A stretch of 64,000 nt of DNA. Origin: Oxyruncus cristatus (taxonomy: Eukaryota > Chordata > Aves > Passeriformes > Cotingidae). The position numbers and the translations under genes are program-made. Below, in pieces: positions 23,901 to 38,900 of the stretch. Under the pieces are notes generated by a model. It saw only the letters and a program-made list of their open reading frames with translations. It made no database searches and was not told the origin of the DNA. Positions within the stretch are counted from its first letter, which is position 1, and each line of letters starts with the position of its first letter. The stretch covers positions 930,304 through 994,303 of the forward strand of contig VXAY01004719.1 of NCBI GenBank assembly GCA_013399855.1, read 5' to 3'.

Positions 23901-26900
23901 TCACATAGAAAACTGAATATCCCTTTACTGAAAAGTTATTTGCAGCTGGTATCCCAGTTGCCCACATTTTAATTAGCAACACTCCAGCATTTCCCTCCAA
24001 CTTTAGTGACAGCTCCCACTGTTGTCTAAAAACACAGAGCACACTGTGAAGTGCTATTAAAAAAAAAAAAAAGCATGGTATCTTCTGTTGCTGTTTTCTG
24101 GTTTTTTTGTTTTGTGAATAAACTGCTCATAGCAAGCTACAATGCAGCCTTTCATATTTTTCTTCCTGTTTTCTTTGCAAACAGAATCTTTTATGCAGTA
24201 GGCTTAACACACTTTTTAATGGTCGTATTATAGAACACACCAACACTGTAAACTAATTAGATTTGTTTTATAGTTGTGTGGGTTTTTTAATTTAAAAAGC
24301 ATTCAAATTCGATTTGACTTCAAGGAAGGACCATTTTAGAAGAATTTGTTTAGCACAGAAGTTGTGAGTTTATTCCTGCAAGACTTCATACTGAAATCAA
24401 TTTCTCTTTGTTTACCTTCCCAGGATGTTGCTAAGCTTGCTGAAAAGCTGTCAAAATTGCCTTCTTGAAGTACCATTAACACTGAAGCTGATGTAGCTGC
24501 TTTGGTAGGCAACTAATACAAAGGTGATAGAGAAGTAATCTAAATCTCAAGTTTCATCTGAAGATGCTTGAAAACAATCTTAAAGGTTTTCCCATCTCCT
24601 GGAGCATGGGTACCAACCTCTACAATACAGGACAGTGGGAAGAGGGGATCACAAATAAGTCTTTGAAGGGGTAACCAGGACCACTAGAGAACTTTTCTTC
24701 TGTATTACAATTCAGTCATGTAAAGAATCCAACTGTAAGAATATTAATCTTGCAAACACATGTAACACTCACAGACATACAGAAAATGAAGGTGCCTTTC
24801 CCAGAGAAGAAAAGCTAAGTTACACTCTTGGCATATATTGTAATGGAATTGCAATTCTTCTAATAAAAAAGGTAGGCTTAATATAATTTCTTGAAAAAAA
24901 ACCTGATTTCTTTCCCAGTTCTTGAATTCAAGCTATTGCTATTTCCCATTCACATATAATTTATTTCCCTCCTCTTGTGTGTTAATTTATAGGTACATGG
25001 AGCAGCCACACTTAAGCCCTGCTTTATATTCTTTCCTTCAGGAAATGTTAACCCTTTCTTTCTTATTTAGTAGATACTCATTCTACTCTCAGAAACTGCC
25101 CAGATGATGACTGAATGTATCAGCATATGGTAGCTTTTTCTTCTTTCTTGTGAAAAGTCCTGTCCCCAACATAGCAGTCATCCGATTATAAGCAATGCAG
25201 CAAGTTTTAAGAAAGCAATTGCTGCTTCAACACAGCAGACAAATTCAAACGAGAGAACAAGAGGTTTAAAAAGTTCATGGATTTTTCCCCAGCTATCTAA
25301 CTTGAACCTTAATAGAAGACTAAATGAAAAGAAAGATGTTTTCGAAAGGTAGTGCTTGGGCCTTTAGAGTCAAGGCAAGGTCAAGGATGACTAAAGTACA
25401 AGTATGTCTACTAGCGGTTTCCCATCAGAACACCTTTAAGGTAGACATGAAAAGTAAACACGCTGCCAATGAATTTCCATTACCATGGACAGATATGTAA
25501 CCAATAAAAACATTACAAGTGCATCATCACTTTTAAGAGGCCCGGTTATGTACTATTTATACCCCCTGAAGCTCACAGGAGACTTTAATTTCTGTAATGA
25601 CAAGATGACTGCAGTTTGCAACTGGAATAAAGATACAAAGATTGTTTCCAGGTTGAAGTCATACTGCTGTAATTATGCTAGTGTCAGGGAAACGGCACAG
25701 CATCCTGCTAAAAAGAGAAGCTGTACAGCACTGAAGCTTATTTCGGAATTAAAGAGAGGGAATAAGAGTATCATCATAAAAGAATATACTCATACAAAAC
25801 TGCATCTCCATAGCAGGACATACCAGTGTGACTATTTTGGTTAAATGTCATTCCCTCAGTTGCAACAGTTATATTGGTATGATCATCTATGTATAGATCA
25901 GGCTTTGAACACTAACTACTACAAAACAGTCCCATGAAGGAGAAACGATTATTTTTGGTTCTGTGGAATGGACTGACTTTCATAATAAGGATTAAATATC
26001 ACCCAGTATACTGTCACTTGTTTTATGTAAATAAAATCTTAATAAAAAGTGTAAAAGTTTAAATGACTAACACAGTGACTCATTTTAAGTATGACTTAAC
26101 ATTTCTCACATTCAATAGTAACAGCGATTCTATATGCACAAATTACTCAAAGAGGATCTTTAAGGAAAAGGACGTTATAGTTTGTATGTACATCAACTGA
26201 TCTGGAACAGCAGTGTGGGTGTAATATTGACAAAGCCAAAGATGCCAATAACATGTACTGTGAAGGTATGAAACTGTGAAAAATTATCAGCTGTTATTCT
26301 TTTCTACTTGTTCATTCCTCCAAAGGACTGGTAACTAATGATTCTTTTTCAAGTCCTTTAACCTCCTCCAGATGATATTTTATTTGGTTTTAAGCAGTGC
26401 TTCCACATCTCGTAGCACAAAGCCAGAACTGCCTTTTATCCACAAACTTCAAAATTGCGTTTAAAAAAAAAAGACTAGAGGAAGAACGTAATAAAGCCAC
26501 TAAAAAAGGCTTGGGTGAAGGTGATCTGCCCTCCATCAGGTAATGCAAGACAGTTAGAACTGGCAGATCTCAGCCCCAAGGGTGATATTGGTCATGAGAC
26601 AGAAAGAAGATTCCCAGAAGACAAAATCAGAGAGAAAAACAGATAACATGGAGCATTTCCAAAGACAGTGGCCAACTCTGAGCAAAAGAGCTGCAGGACT
26701 GCAGCAGAGCAATTCTGGAGTCCCAAGCCAAACTCCTCCTGAAGAGAAGAAGGGAAAATACTAAAAGCTACTTACATTATATTGGTGATTAGCCACAGGT
26801 TTATAGTTTGTGGTTACAGCTTTGTCCAGCTGTTGTGATAGCCTTAGAGGTTTAGAAGATTCTTCTATCTGTAATCTGCAAAAGAAGAGAAAAAAAGAAT

Positions 26901-29900
26901 TAATAAAAAGTTCAGACAAGCATATGCTCAAAATGAATTCTAAAAATCTGCAGGGATGAACCAGCTCTTATCAAAGGTCAGCTGCAAACAAATCATAAGG
27001 CAAAACAGACGCACTCTTCTGAATTAGGTTTTTTCTTCTCTGTTTTCGCTTGAGGACACTGAATTATTAGGGTGCTATATGCTACAGAAGATAACGAAAT
27101 GCTGAAAACCAAGCAACTGTGAAGGGAAAGTACTAAAAACAACGTCTGAACACAAATTTAATTCCAAAAGCCTAATGCTCAGGTTGAAAAAAAAAAATCA
27201 AACCCAACCCAAATAGAATCTCACAGCTTACTCAGTCGAGGGATGAAAAAGCTTTTCATCCATCTCTGCTGACTCCATGACCTTCTCTTAGATATTTTAA
27301 TGTAAAAACATAAATTTCTGTGACGTTTCTTTTGGCATTACAATACAGTAAAAAAGCACAAAGAATGGTTTTAAGAGCACTTCTAAAAATATGTACACCC
27401 AAAAAGCTAAAACTTGAATTCAGTGTGCTTCTGATTTAACATCTGAACAACCTAAATAAATCAATTTGAAGTATTAAATTCAGAATTAAATTCTCTAGTT
27501 TTAGCAACCAGATGTGAAGCCAATCATCCTTCATAGCTATATTGCTGGACAGTAGGTGGGGACAGTTGTGATTCGTACATAAATATAAACCTGCTTCCTC
27601 TTGAATCTTGGCAGACTTGTCATTTGTTCTGTAGTTTTAACTACCCCTAAGCAACCATTGCCTTGTATTCTACATTTCTGTATCAATGCTGCCTTCGGTC
27701 CAAACATAGCGTGTTTCATTCTTAGCTTGAAGGAACATCAATTGGAAGGTAAACGAACACTGAACACTTTTTACTTATCACAAGGGTTTATCTTTTAGCC
27801 TTCAATCTAATTAAATGATTTTAAAGATTTTATTGATCTGATTACCCAAGGTCTTCTAAACTCATGTTTCACAAAGAGGCATAGGCTAAAGTTAAATCAA
27901 TATTTTTTCTATAAATCTGTCTTTTTCTCCACTTCTCCATTGCTCAATTTTTTTCTTTTTGGTCTCAATGACATTTTAAATTTTTAAACAGTTTGGCTTT
28001 AGTTTTTCTTTTCTTTTTTTTTTTTTTTTTCCAGTTCTTCACCATGTTTCCTATTGTTTTGACCTGGGGAGTTTTCCAGTCCTTCTTCTCCCCTATTCTA
28101 GCTATTTTTCATCTCACTTCTCCCCACATCTTAATTTACAAGAGATTTTCTGCTCAACCTGCTTACTGATACTGGTCCTGTTCATGAAACAGGGGCTCCT
28201 TGAGATGAACTGGGAATTCTTGTCACTCTTCTCCCCTCCAAGGCCAGTACACCAACTTCACATGCACCAGATTTAGTTTTTTGATTTGTGATGTTGTTTG
28301 AGAGTCCTTCCCATTACAGCCGCTGCACAAGGTCCTAACAATACTTAAATATATCAGTTGGTGTCACATTTTCAGGGAGAGCAGGGCATTCAGTGGTGGT
28401 ATTTCTTCATGATTAATCCTCCTTGCACTGGGCTTTATATTGGTCACTTTTTAAAATGTAAATTTACAACATCTCCATTTCTTCAGGTAAACAGCCAAAG
28501 AACATTAGCCCTTCAACGGTGAATTGTCAGTCATGAACATCGGACACCATTCAATCTTAAAGGTCTCTTCCTGTTCTGGCATTTTAAAATTACAATACAG
28601 GACATTTCAAGCCCCACTTCAGTGCAGCTCCCTTAAATTAATCCTTCTTTGCATAAAAGAACACCAGCAATTCATTTCTTAACATTTTTCACTCACCATG
28701 CAGGATATACATTTTAGTTCTTTTATTTTAACCTGCCAGTTTCCAAACCAGTAGAAACCCAAACATGCAGGAGAGTTAATCCACTTCTCAAAGGCTTTCT
28801 TACAAAGGTTGACGGCAGTGAAGTTACATTCAACAAGGGAACAGAGAAAAACTTACTGCCTGCTTAGGAAATAGAATGGAAGCCTACCAAGTAAAAACGG
28901 AAATGAATAATCTAAGTTTGTGAAATGGCAGAAGACTTCAGGAAGATCTACACACAGCAAGTAACAAATAAATCAGCTACAAATGTATGTCTCTAAAATT
29001 TCAGAGATGTTTGTGTTGTACTTTGAGATTTCTTGCCAAAGGTTTCCAAATTACAAGGATCCATAGATCTCACAGATCTCAGATGGTCTTCAGAAAACTA
29101 TCTTATAGTAAAATGTTAACCTTTCTTTTTGTTTCTAGTTGACAAACTTCTGTAGTGAGAGCTAAAAATACACTAAATTCCTGGTATTACTTTTTAATGC
29201 AAACAATTACAGCAGTGGACACATGCCCACATGGAAATTTATATGGCATGCACGGTGCATCAGGAGGGAAACCTTTTTATTACTAGCATTTATTCTATAC
29301 ATGCATCTTGCTCTTCTCTCTAATGGCTGCCTTTCTCATTTCTTCTTCTGCAGCTTTCAAGATCTCACAGAGAACGACACAGCCTCAGGTTACCTTCCTT
29401 CCACCAGGATTCCATGTGGAATGTCATCACACAATCCTATGTGTAACAACAGCTGTTGCGCACCTGGAATTAGCTTCCCTAAAATGCACGAATACAAGTT
29501 AAGGGACTGACAAATGTGGTATAAACACCAAATTATCAAATGGTTCACGTATGGATGAAGCACTGAAATTTGCTAAGTGCATTACAAAGGGTGAAGACAA
29601 ACAGCCTGTAATCATTTTGTCCAGATGATTTGTTGAAACAGACACTATTTGCAGGAAAATAAAGCATTTAGTTTTATTTTTCAAAACCATGCTGCAGTTC
29701 TCCCATATTCAGAAAGTAGTATGTCTGGGTAAATATAATTGACTTTATAAATTTGTATAGCTGTTGTCTGAAAAAATTTGATCAAATATATATATATCCA
29801 CACTCCAGTAATTATACACTCAAAAATACACAACAAAAGCTATGAATTGGGCACTATACTAGCCTTTTAGATTGATGTTTTAATATGTTACAGATATAAT

Positions 29901-32900
29901 TACTTTTAATTGTTCACTTCTTGAAGAGAATTTAAAAAGCAGTATTAACCAAAAATACGAGGCAGTGTTTTATGCAGTGCTTTCTCAGAGTGGACGTGCT
30001 GAATCTTAATTGAAACTGCTGGTAGAAATAAAGAAAAAAAATCAATAGATATTCTGAGTCACTGGTGACACTGATTTAAAGGAGCAGTGGCTTTTTACCT
30101 ATTACTCTTTATTATGATTTGCAGGAGTTAAAAGACTTAGTTAAGGCTCAGAACTACACATGACTCCCCAAGGAAATAAATTTTCCACTGAACTCCTGTT
30201 GAAATAGCTAGAGCCATAATTCATGCTAATATCTGGCCTAAAAAAATAAAAAGAGAATGCAGACTTTTTTCCCCAAAAACTGCCAATAAATTAGCAACAG
30301 AGCAGCCACTAGCCTGCACACTGTGGTTTTCTCTTCCACCCCCAAGATCAAATATAGCTCTTCTGCCTTGAAATACAGCAAGTAACCAGCATGGCATCAA
30401 ATTCATCATAGTCATTTCCCAGCAAAACAGATTTTATACTGCAGCTCTGATTTGTCATTGTGCTTACAGTTGGATAGGAGGAAAAAACACTCAAACAGTC
30501 TGGAAATAATTCTATAGGACTTGTCAACATGCAGCAGGCTCATACAGGGAGACAGATGAAGACAGTATGTACACTCCTAGGAGGAGATATTCATTAGTTT
30601 TTAAACCAATGTAATTTCCAGCAATAAAAAAATAAACCAAAGACCTTTAGAACTGATAATCTACTGTGAGTAATCTTTTGTCACAAAACAAATGTTTCAA
30701 AGATTTGTAGCATTAAGGTATTAATCAGAAACACTGCTAGGGCTTGAATTCTTTAAGTTTCTAAAGAAATTATTTTACAGACAAGAGAGGAAAGTTTCAT
30801 ACTTTTTATGCTTAGCTATATGTACACAGAGCACTAGTAAGTAAGGAGCCAGCCTTACTGTTGCAAAAAAGGAAAAGTTGGGTTCTCTCTCTCCACAATA
30901 TCAACAAGCAGAGATGCACTGGAAAAGAGCAGGATCACTGCCCAAACTTTGGAGGGGAAGAAACACCGTCTCCCCAGCTCTGCACAGTTTTGCAGCTTTT
31001 TTTTCTGACTGCTCATAGAAGTTCCCAGCCCAATACCATGGAACTGAAAGCCAAGGACTAATGGTCTCATAGTCTCTTACTCAGTAATTCTGTACTGGAA
31101 CATTGACAGCTGCATGACATGAAGTTTCACAATACCTGATATGGGCCACAAAGCTTTTTTTTGCTTCCCTATTTTGCTAAGCATCCCAAACATGACAGAG
31201 GTAGGTACATCTTGAAAAACCTCATCCAAAACAAGCTAATAAAACAGATGTAACAATACAGCCTCACACCTACTTCTCTTGTATTCTTTTGGACTACTGC
31301 ACCTCGCTGAGGTTCAGCTAGCATCTCTTTTGACTTTTCTTCCAAGTAAGAATATTAATAATGTAAGAAGCAAGATGGGCAAGAGATGAACACTCCTCTA
31401 AGATACTGAAACTTCAAAAGTTTTTGTAATTCTGTGAGAACTAAGGGAATTCAGAACCCTGTGGGCCACACCCTGCTAAAACAACCCCATGTCCGTGCCC
31501 AAGCACAAACAACACAGGAAATTACCAGAATGGCCACACCGGTAAAAATACACATTGTCTAATAATAAAAATGACAAACTGTTGCTACACAAACCAATCT
31601 GTCATATATTCTGAGAGATAAGAACTATCAACATGAAAATTCAGCACATTGTGTTTCACTGCAAGAAGTCCTACTGTCTCACATTAAATGGAGGCGGATG
31701 ACAGCAGCCCGTTGCACGGATGAATCCACTGTTCTTCAGATGCTGAGTGTTACTCCAGCACACACACGCACACACAGTCAAAGCAAAGTGAGTCTGTCCC
31801 CATTTATTAGGACAAGACAGGCAGACAGAGAAGAGCATGAGCTGAATGGAAATTGCATTAAGAAGTGCATTTGCCAGTGAAATGTTTCAGATTATTAATA
31901 TAGAATATGATTTATAACTAATTTTAAGTCCTGAAATCCTGACATTTCAAGAAAAATGCTACAATTATTATATGTTCAGGAAACGTATTAGATTTGACAT
32001 CTTCAACTACATATGTTGAAGGCTAAGCAGTGAATCATATGAATATATGATAATTTCATGTCTAAAACTCAGACAGGCATCACAGTCACAACTGAAGAGT
32101 CCAATTCTACGTATCTTTGTCCAGTACAGAACATGAGATGATATAAATGGCAATTCAACAATAAGTAACAATTTCTCATGCATTCTGTTTTCTGGATTGA
32201 CAAAATGTGAATAATTGATTAAAACCACTCCCATTTTTCCTCTCTGAATTTAGCATTGCAAATGACTAAAACCTTCTCAGCTGAGATTGTGAGAACAAAT
32301 CATCTAAAGATAAAATAAGACCTACTCCAGCATTCTAGGAGTGATATAATTGAATCAATTTCTCTATTTATTTGATGCCCAACTTTAAACATATTAAGTG
32401 ATACCCGAATGCAATTAGCATGAAGAAAATTGTAACATCTGCTTGACATCACGGATATTTTTAATCCAGCTCACATGTGTCTACAGATATTTCCTCTAGA
32501 AGGATTCTGACACCAATGAAGTCAGGCTCTGGCACGCCTGGTCCATACTGGGGAGTGGGTGGAAGTGTTTTATCTGAGGCTAAGCTCAAAAAGGAATCAT
32601 AACTCAGAGATACCTTCTATGCAATGTGACTGTTAAATGAGGTTATAAGTAGCCCATCAATTACTGCGGCTGACAAAGTTTGTTTCTTCTCTCTCCATAA
32701 GGTTTGTCTGTCCAGGTTTGCATCTCTGTATATTTGGTTTGTTTCTTCCCCATTTACTCAGCATCCCTTTTTGCAGTGAAAAGGGTCCTTGACCAGATAT
32801 CCTCAAGGACAAAGATTCCCATTTTCCTTTGTGAAGCAAAGCAGCCTCTGCACTCTCCTTGGCCTTCCAGCAGGACTTGGGTCATAGCATCACCCCCTTG

Positions 32901-35900
32901 CCAAGTAAAAAGGACCTTTCAGCACTATTCAGGCTGTGATTTGATGGAAAGCCCTTGCACAGCCAACCATAGAATCATGGAATCATTTAGGTTAGAAAAG
33001 ACCTTTAAGATCATCAGTTCTAACTATTAACCCAGCACTACCAAGTCCACCCCTAAAATATGTCCCTAACAGTCCCTACATGTCTTTTAAATGACTCCAG
33101 GGATGGTGACTCAATCACTTCCCTTGGCAAGCTGTTCCAACGCTTGACATCCATTTCACTGAAGAAATGGTTCCTAAAATCCAATCTAAGCCCCCCCCAC
33201 CGGTATAGCTGGAGGCTGTTTCCTCTTGTCCTATCAATTATTGCAAAGAAATTAACACTTCCTTATTACAATTCATGTACTCTGGGAGAGCAGAGAAGTT
33301 TGCAGCTTTGCAGTTGTTACAAATGTCAGGATTTTGCAGTCCTTTCCACCCTACGGTCATATTCAATCAGTTAGTTCCCAGAAGGGAAACAAACCCTCCG
33401 TTATTGGTTCCTGCCATACTTTTAACATTTTCTTATTGATACACACACCACGAATGTCTCTGCTCTGCTCAGCTTTCAGCCCAAAACAAGCAAGAAGATT
33501 AAGTGCAAGAACAAACAAAAGCAGAGCTAAAGGGGACAGTCTTCCCTGAAGACTAAGTCCATCCACACATGCTCAGTTACATGCCATACCTTGCCCGTGG
33601 GGCACTTCATCCTAATTTCTAAGTGGATAAAACTACAGGACGTGGTACATTTTTATACCAGGTTGTTTACACTTGTGGCTTATTCCAATGATAGAAAGGT
33701 CTAAAACTAGGGTTAAGTAAAACCTGGATGTCCTTTTATGTTGTCCAGAGCATGTAGGGTACCTCAACCACAGGCATGAGATAAGGCTTGAGACAGAGTG
33801 ACAAGGTACACCTAACAGAAAAAATTAAGCAGTATGCCAGAAGAAATGGGAATGCAGGTGACATTTTTGGAGAGAGAGCTGTGAAGAGCCACGTCAGTTC
33901 CACATTGCAAAAGAGAGGGTGGCAACACGGAGGCTGCAAGAGAAGCAGAACACAACAGGAATGGCTGGATAGGCAGGAGTCTGGTGGACATATTCCTGAA
34001 TAACAGCAAGGAAGGGGGAAAAGTAGGTTGAAAAGTCTTAGTTTCCCTTTGTGTTTGTTCAGCCAAGACACGCACATGAAGACCTGCAGACCTCTACCTC
34101 TGACAAGCTAATCATTCAACACTGTCTGTACAGCAGTCTATACAATGCAGGCAGGTGTCTGCACCTTAAATGTCAGTAGGGATGAGTAACCACAGAGATC
34201 TCGCTTCGGGTGAAGTACCAGCAGTCTCACAAGCCCATTACTAATACTACAGAATGCAAAGACTGGAGATCTAGGAAAACTGACTCATTAGCCATCTAAG
34301 CAGGACAGAAAAAGCCCAGCCCTTTAATTTTACCATGAAGATTGTCTCCTGAATTAAAGCCAGATGTATCTTTTCCAAAAGAATCTCATAAAATTTTAAT
34401 TATGCATGCATACATATCTTAGTTGCTCCTAATCAAAAAAGAACCTTTAGGAAACAACTATACAACATCACTTCTTCCTCTTTTATGCTACTAGATGGTT
34501 TCGAAGGCAAGTTGGGAAAAAAATAGAAGACTGCATGGTTTTGGAAAAGGTGTCAGACTTCTTGAAAATATGTAAGTGAGCTTAAAACCATGCAAAAACA
34601 TATTAAGAAATGTTCTTATTTTTAAGGCAAAAGTGCAGGAATACTTTTATCTCCCCTGTTGTGGCTCAAGACCTTTTCTTGCTTTGCAATCAGGTGTTTG
34701 GGTTGCCCACTCTTCCACCAATATGAATAAACAATGTGTTTGAAAGTGTCTGCACTTGTATGTGCAACTCTAAACTGTTTCCTGCTTAAGAACTTCAACT
34801 TGAACGTTTTCTTTGATGTCATAAAACCATTAGTGCCAATATTATGCTTTGGTGCCTGAGGAGGTAAGAGGGAAGAAAAAAATCTTACGTCTTAGAGTAA
34901 AAACCAAGTCAAAACAGATCTTTAAAAATTAATTACCTTCAGGTATTTATATGTGTTAAGAACAGAAATTACCATTATAATCATGAAACTATAATATAAT
35001 CTTTTCTTCTGTATACTACTGACTAAAGAGTATCCAGTGATATAATTTCAATTTTGCCACACTACATCATTTATAGAAAAACATCCTGTCATGATTTAAA
35101 ACCCCCAAAACTATAAAGAAACACTGCATGTCTATACCTTTTTATCATGTTTCTAAAGTCTCCTTTCCAACTTCTGTTTTCAAAGATGCAGTTTCCTTTC
35201 CTGCTCCCAGTTTCCTCAGTCCTCAAATTTCTCCATAACAAATGGATTTAATTGTTAGACACTATTTTCAATTTAGATTTTAGAAGAGGAATTTTAAATT
35301 CTCAACTATTAATTATTTTTAAAAGTACAACAAATAGACTTGTCTCAAAATGACGTGATCTTCATTTTCCTGACAAAACTAATCTCCTGTGCTTTTTGCT
35401 CTTTTGAAACTACTGGTAGAAATAAAAGGGGTTTTTAAGTCCAGGCAACACAAATTTCTTGTCAGTCTGCAGATCCAGAAATGTTGCAACACTTTGCTAA
35501 TAGGGACAAGAAAGAGAATTTTAAAAATAGTCTGTTAGACAGAAAAAGTACATCTTTACCATACCCTGAAAGGCCTAGGTCTTGAATTACTCGAAAAAGG
35601 GTGGATGATTTACAGGCTCAGTCAATTCACTCTGTAATGAAACTGCTCACAGCTAAAGAGGAGACGGAAAGAAAGAGGCAGACTCTTGGCTACAAGTCCT
35701 CAAATGAAAAAAAAAAAATCCCTACACCATCTTAGCTAAATCTAAATCTGAACCTCTCCTGCCCTTCTGCAAAATGTCTTTATCAAGTTACAGCTGCCAG
35801 CACTCTGCCTCCAACTACAAACTCCCATCTCTAAAACTCCACTTCCCGGATACTTCACCACTCCTCCAATTGCTCTGCAAACAGCCACGGCATCTGGCTC

Positions 35901-38900
35901 CATTGGGGATCTTCCAGTTAAAATTTACTGTAAACAATTTAACAGTTTGTGGCAATCTGGGAAACATTTGGACTGCTTCTCTAAAAAAACCTAGCTGGCT
36001 CAAATCCTTGAGGATTTTCTCTGCCTCTTCCTTCCTTAGCGTTCAGACCTAAAATGCTGGATAGCGGATGCCTCTTTGAGGACCTCCACCTCCCTTCTGT
36101 TAAAACAAACCTGGAAACAACCAGCAAGGGACTGCTGCAAAGGGCACTGAAAGGAAGCTGCTGGTAAAACATATTGGTCATGACCATGTGTTAATGACTA
36201 CATAGTGCCTTTGACAGCTTAAAGGGGAATCTTGCACAGTTCAGTTGCTGTGCAATAGCTTAAACATATGGTTGCACTAAACTGCCGAATTAGCTCACAT
36301 TGAATTGCCGAATTATCCCACCCAATGTTCTTTCCTGCAAGCAAAGAAAATGAAATTGGTTTCAACTGAGCTCTGAAATCACACTTAATCCAAACAAAAT
36401 CAGCACTATGTTAGAATGAGCTGTGTAGGTTCAGCAACCCTAGAAACCCTACACTATAAAACCCAAAGCAAATGCAGTAAAGAACCTTTCTCCTTAGTCC
36501 ATGCAAAAAAGCAGTCTTGCTCAACCCCCAGCTGGATAACGTACCAGTTTCTCCAGCAAAACATAGAAAAAATTAAATAAATGTAACACAATGAACCAAA
36601 GAGCAGACTGCAAGATCTATCAGTTAAATCAGAAAACAGGGTTTTTTTAAACTTTGATCATCATTCTTCCAGCCAACTATATTTCCTTTGCCAATTGTAC
36701 AGCACTACTGCTCTGCTGTATTTGCTCAAACAGTTTAACCACATTTTACCACCTCCTATTTTGCAAAACAAATGCTCCCTCAGCTCCCTCTCCAACACAT
36801 TACATACCTACACACCTCCAGAGGAAAATCACTGCTAGACATTCCTCACCCGTTCAAGTGGGAACTGTGCTACCACAAGCAGAGCAAGGGGGTGCGTGGC
36901 TGCAGCAAAGCCAGAGGCAGAAACCAGCCGTGCAGAGGGAGCCCAGAAAGCAGGAATATGGGTGGGAGCTGATGGGCTGCACTGCAGCTGGGAGGTGATG
37001 GCAATGGAGAAAGAAGAGCCACCACAGGGCCACTTGCCACAGGACTCTGCTCCCGCTTGCCAAGTTGTGAAGGATGGTTTTATACCAGCACTGCATCACA
37101 GTTTGGTCTGAGTGACCTTCCTCAAGGTCTGCTCTTGGAAATACTGCTGCAGAGAGCAAACGTGAGTGTTATTTTCTTGAAAAGCCTTACTTGGCTTCCG
37201 TGCATCATCTTCAAAGTGGTGCTCACCAAAGCTACAGGTGTATCACCATTAGCCCTGATAGGAGCTCTCACTCAATATATTGAATATACCTTCAGGATCT
37301 GGAGACTGTGGCTCCAGACTCAGCTTTGGGCTCCTCTGTAGCTTTATAATCCTCTATAATCCTTTTTAATCCTCAAAGTTAGTTCAAAATATCTTTCTTT
37401 GAAAAACAAATTGATGACCAATAGGCACAACAAGGACATGTCTAAGTTTTGAGGTGAGTCCAGAAGGTATAAGATTTGATTTTGCATCTGAAAAATATAA
37501 TTTATAAACTAACTTTGCTTTGAAGAAAAAACTATCATAATCTTAGTAGCTCAGAACATTATCTTTTCAACACTCCCTAGAGAGCTTATTTGTTAAGAAA
37601 TAAACTTAGCTCCATGCACTTCTGAGCTCTGATACATTAATATTCTCCTCTTAATTAGAGATTTTCAGAAGAGTTCCTGTTATTTGTGAACACAAAGAAA
37701 CTCACTCAGGCTTTGTGAGGCCATACCTATTCTGTTATTAAATAAAAAACCCCAAAGATTTGATTATAGATTTGTCTGGTATGACAAATTCCGAAACCAG
37801 TTAATGGTTGAAGCACAAACACTGTCTAGCTTCCCCAAGAGGAGGCTGGATAATTGGGTTTTCCATAAGATCCGTGTGAAAGGAGACTCCATTCATGTGT
37901 AATTTTGTTGAGTCCTCCACAGAAAAAAAAGTCTTGAAAGAAGTTTCAGGACCATTGTATTTTAAAGCTTGCTCTGCATGTGTCTTTTCTTAATTATACC
38001 TAAGGCTGCAATTTTTAAAAAATACATATATACAAGAAGAAATGCTCCACACAAGTTTCATCGGTTTGTCATTAACTTGCATGGAACTGCATTTTTTAGT
38101 CAGTAATCCAAACATGAAATATAATATAATGTGAGGCAATTATTACTGAGAAAAGAGTATTAGTTTTCCAAAACCTTCTACAATTTTTAATTCAGTATGC
38201 ATATACTTATCAAATGGCAGCGTAAAACACTATCTCATTGTATTGAACCAGAATGGGATGGGCTGAACCTTCCCCACAGCAGCCCATACAGTGTCGAGGA
38301 GGGTGTTGGTAACCCACCCATGTGTTGGCTGCTGCTGAGCAGCCCCCACGCAGCACCAAGGCTGTCTCACCAATACCCCCAAGGGCTGGTAGGCTGGGGG
38401 TGGGCAAGAGGTTGGGAGGCAACACAGCCAGGACAGCTGCCCCAGCTGTCCAAAGCAATATCCCATACTATACAATGTCATGCTCAGCAATAAATTTAAA
38501 AGAAAGGAGGAGGAGGAGGATGACATTCATTACGAAGGTGTTTGTCTTCCAAAGCAGCTGCTAAGCATGCTGGGGCCCTGCTCTTCGTAAAGTGGCTGGC
38601 CATCACCCGTTGATGGGAAGTAGAGAATAAATCAAGTTTTTGCCTTGCTTCCACACACAACCTTTGCTTTCTTTCATTAAACTGCCTTTAACTCAACCCA
38701 CGCTATTTTTCATACTATTTTTTTCCACTGCCCTGATGAGGAGGGAGGGAGAGAGAGAGCTGGGTGGGTGTCCAGCAGCCAGCCAAGGTTAACACACCAT
38801 ACTTAGAAATGCTAAAAAATTTGTAACATTATAAAAAGTTACCTTAGTATTAAGAGATATTTAGAGCTGTAAATGTTTTAAAAACATTCAGCATCAACGG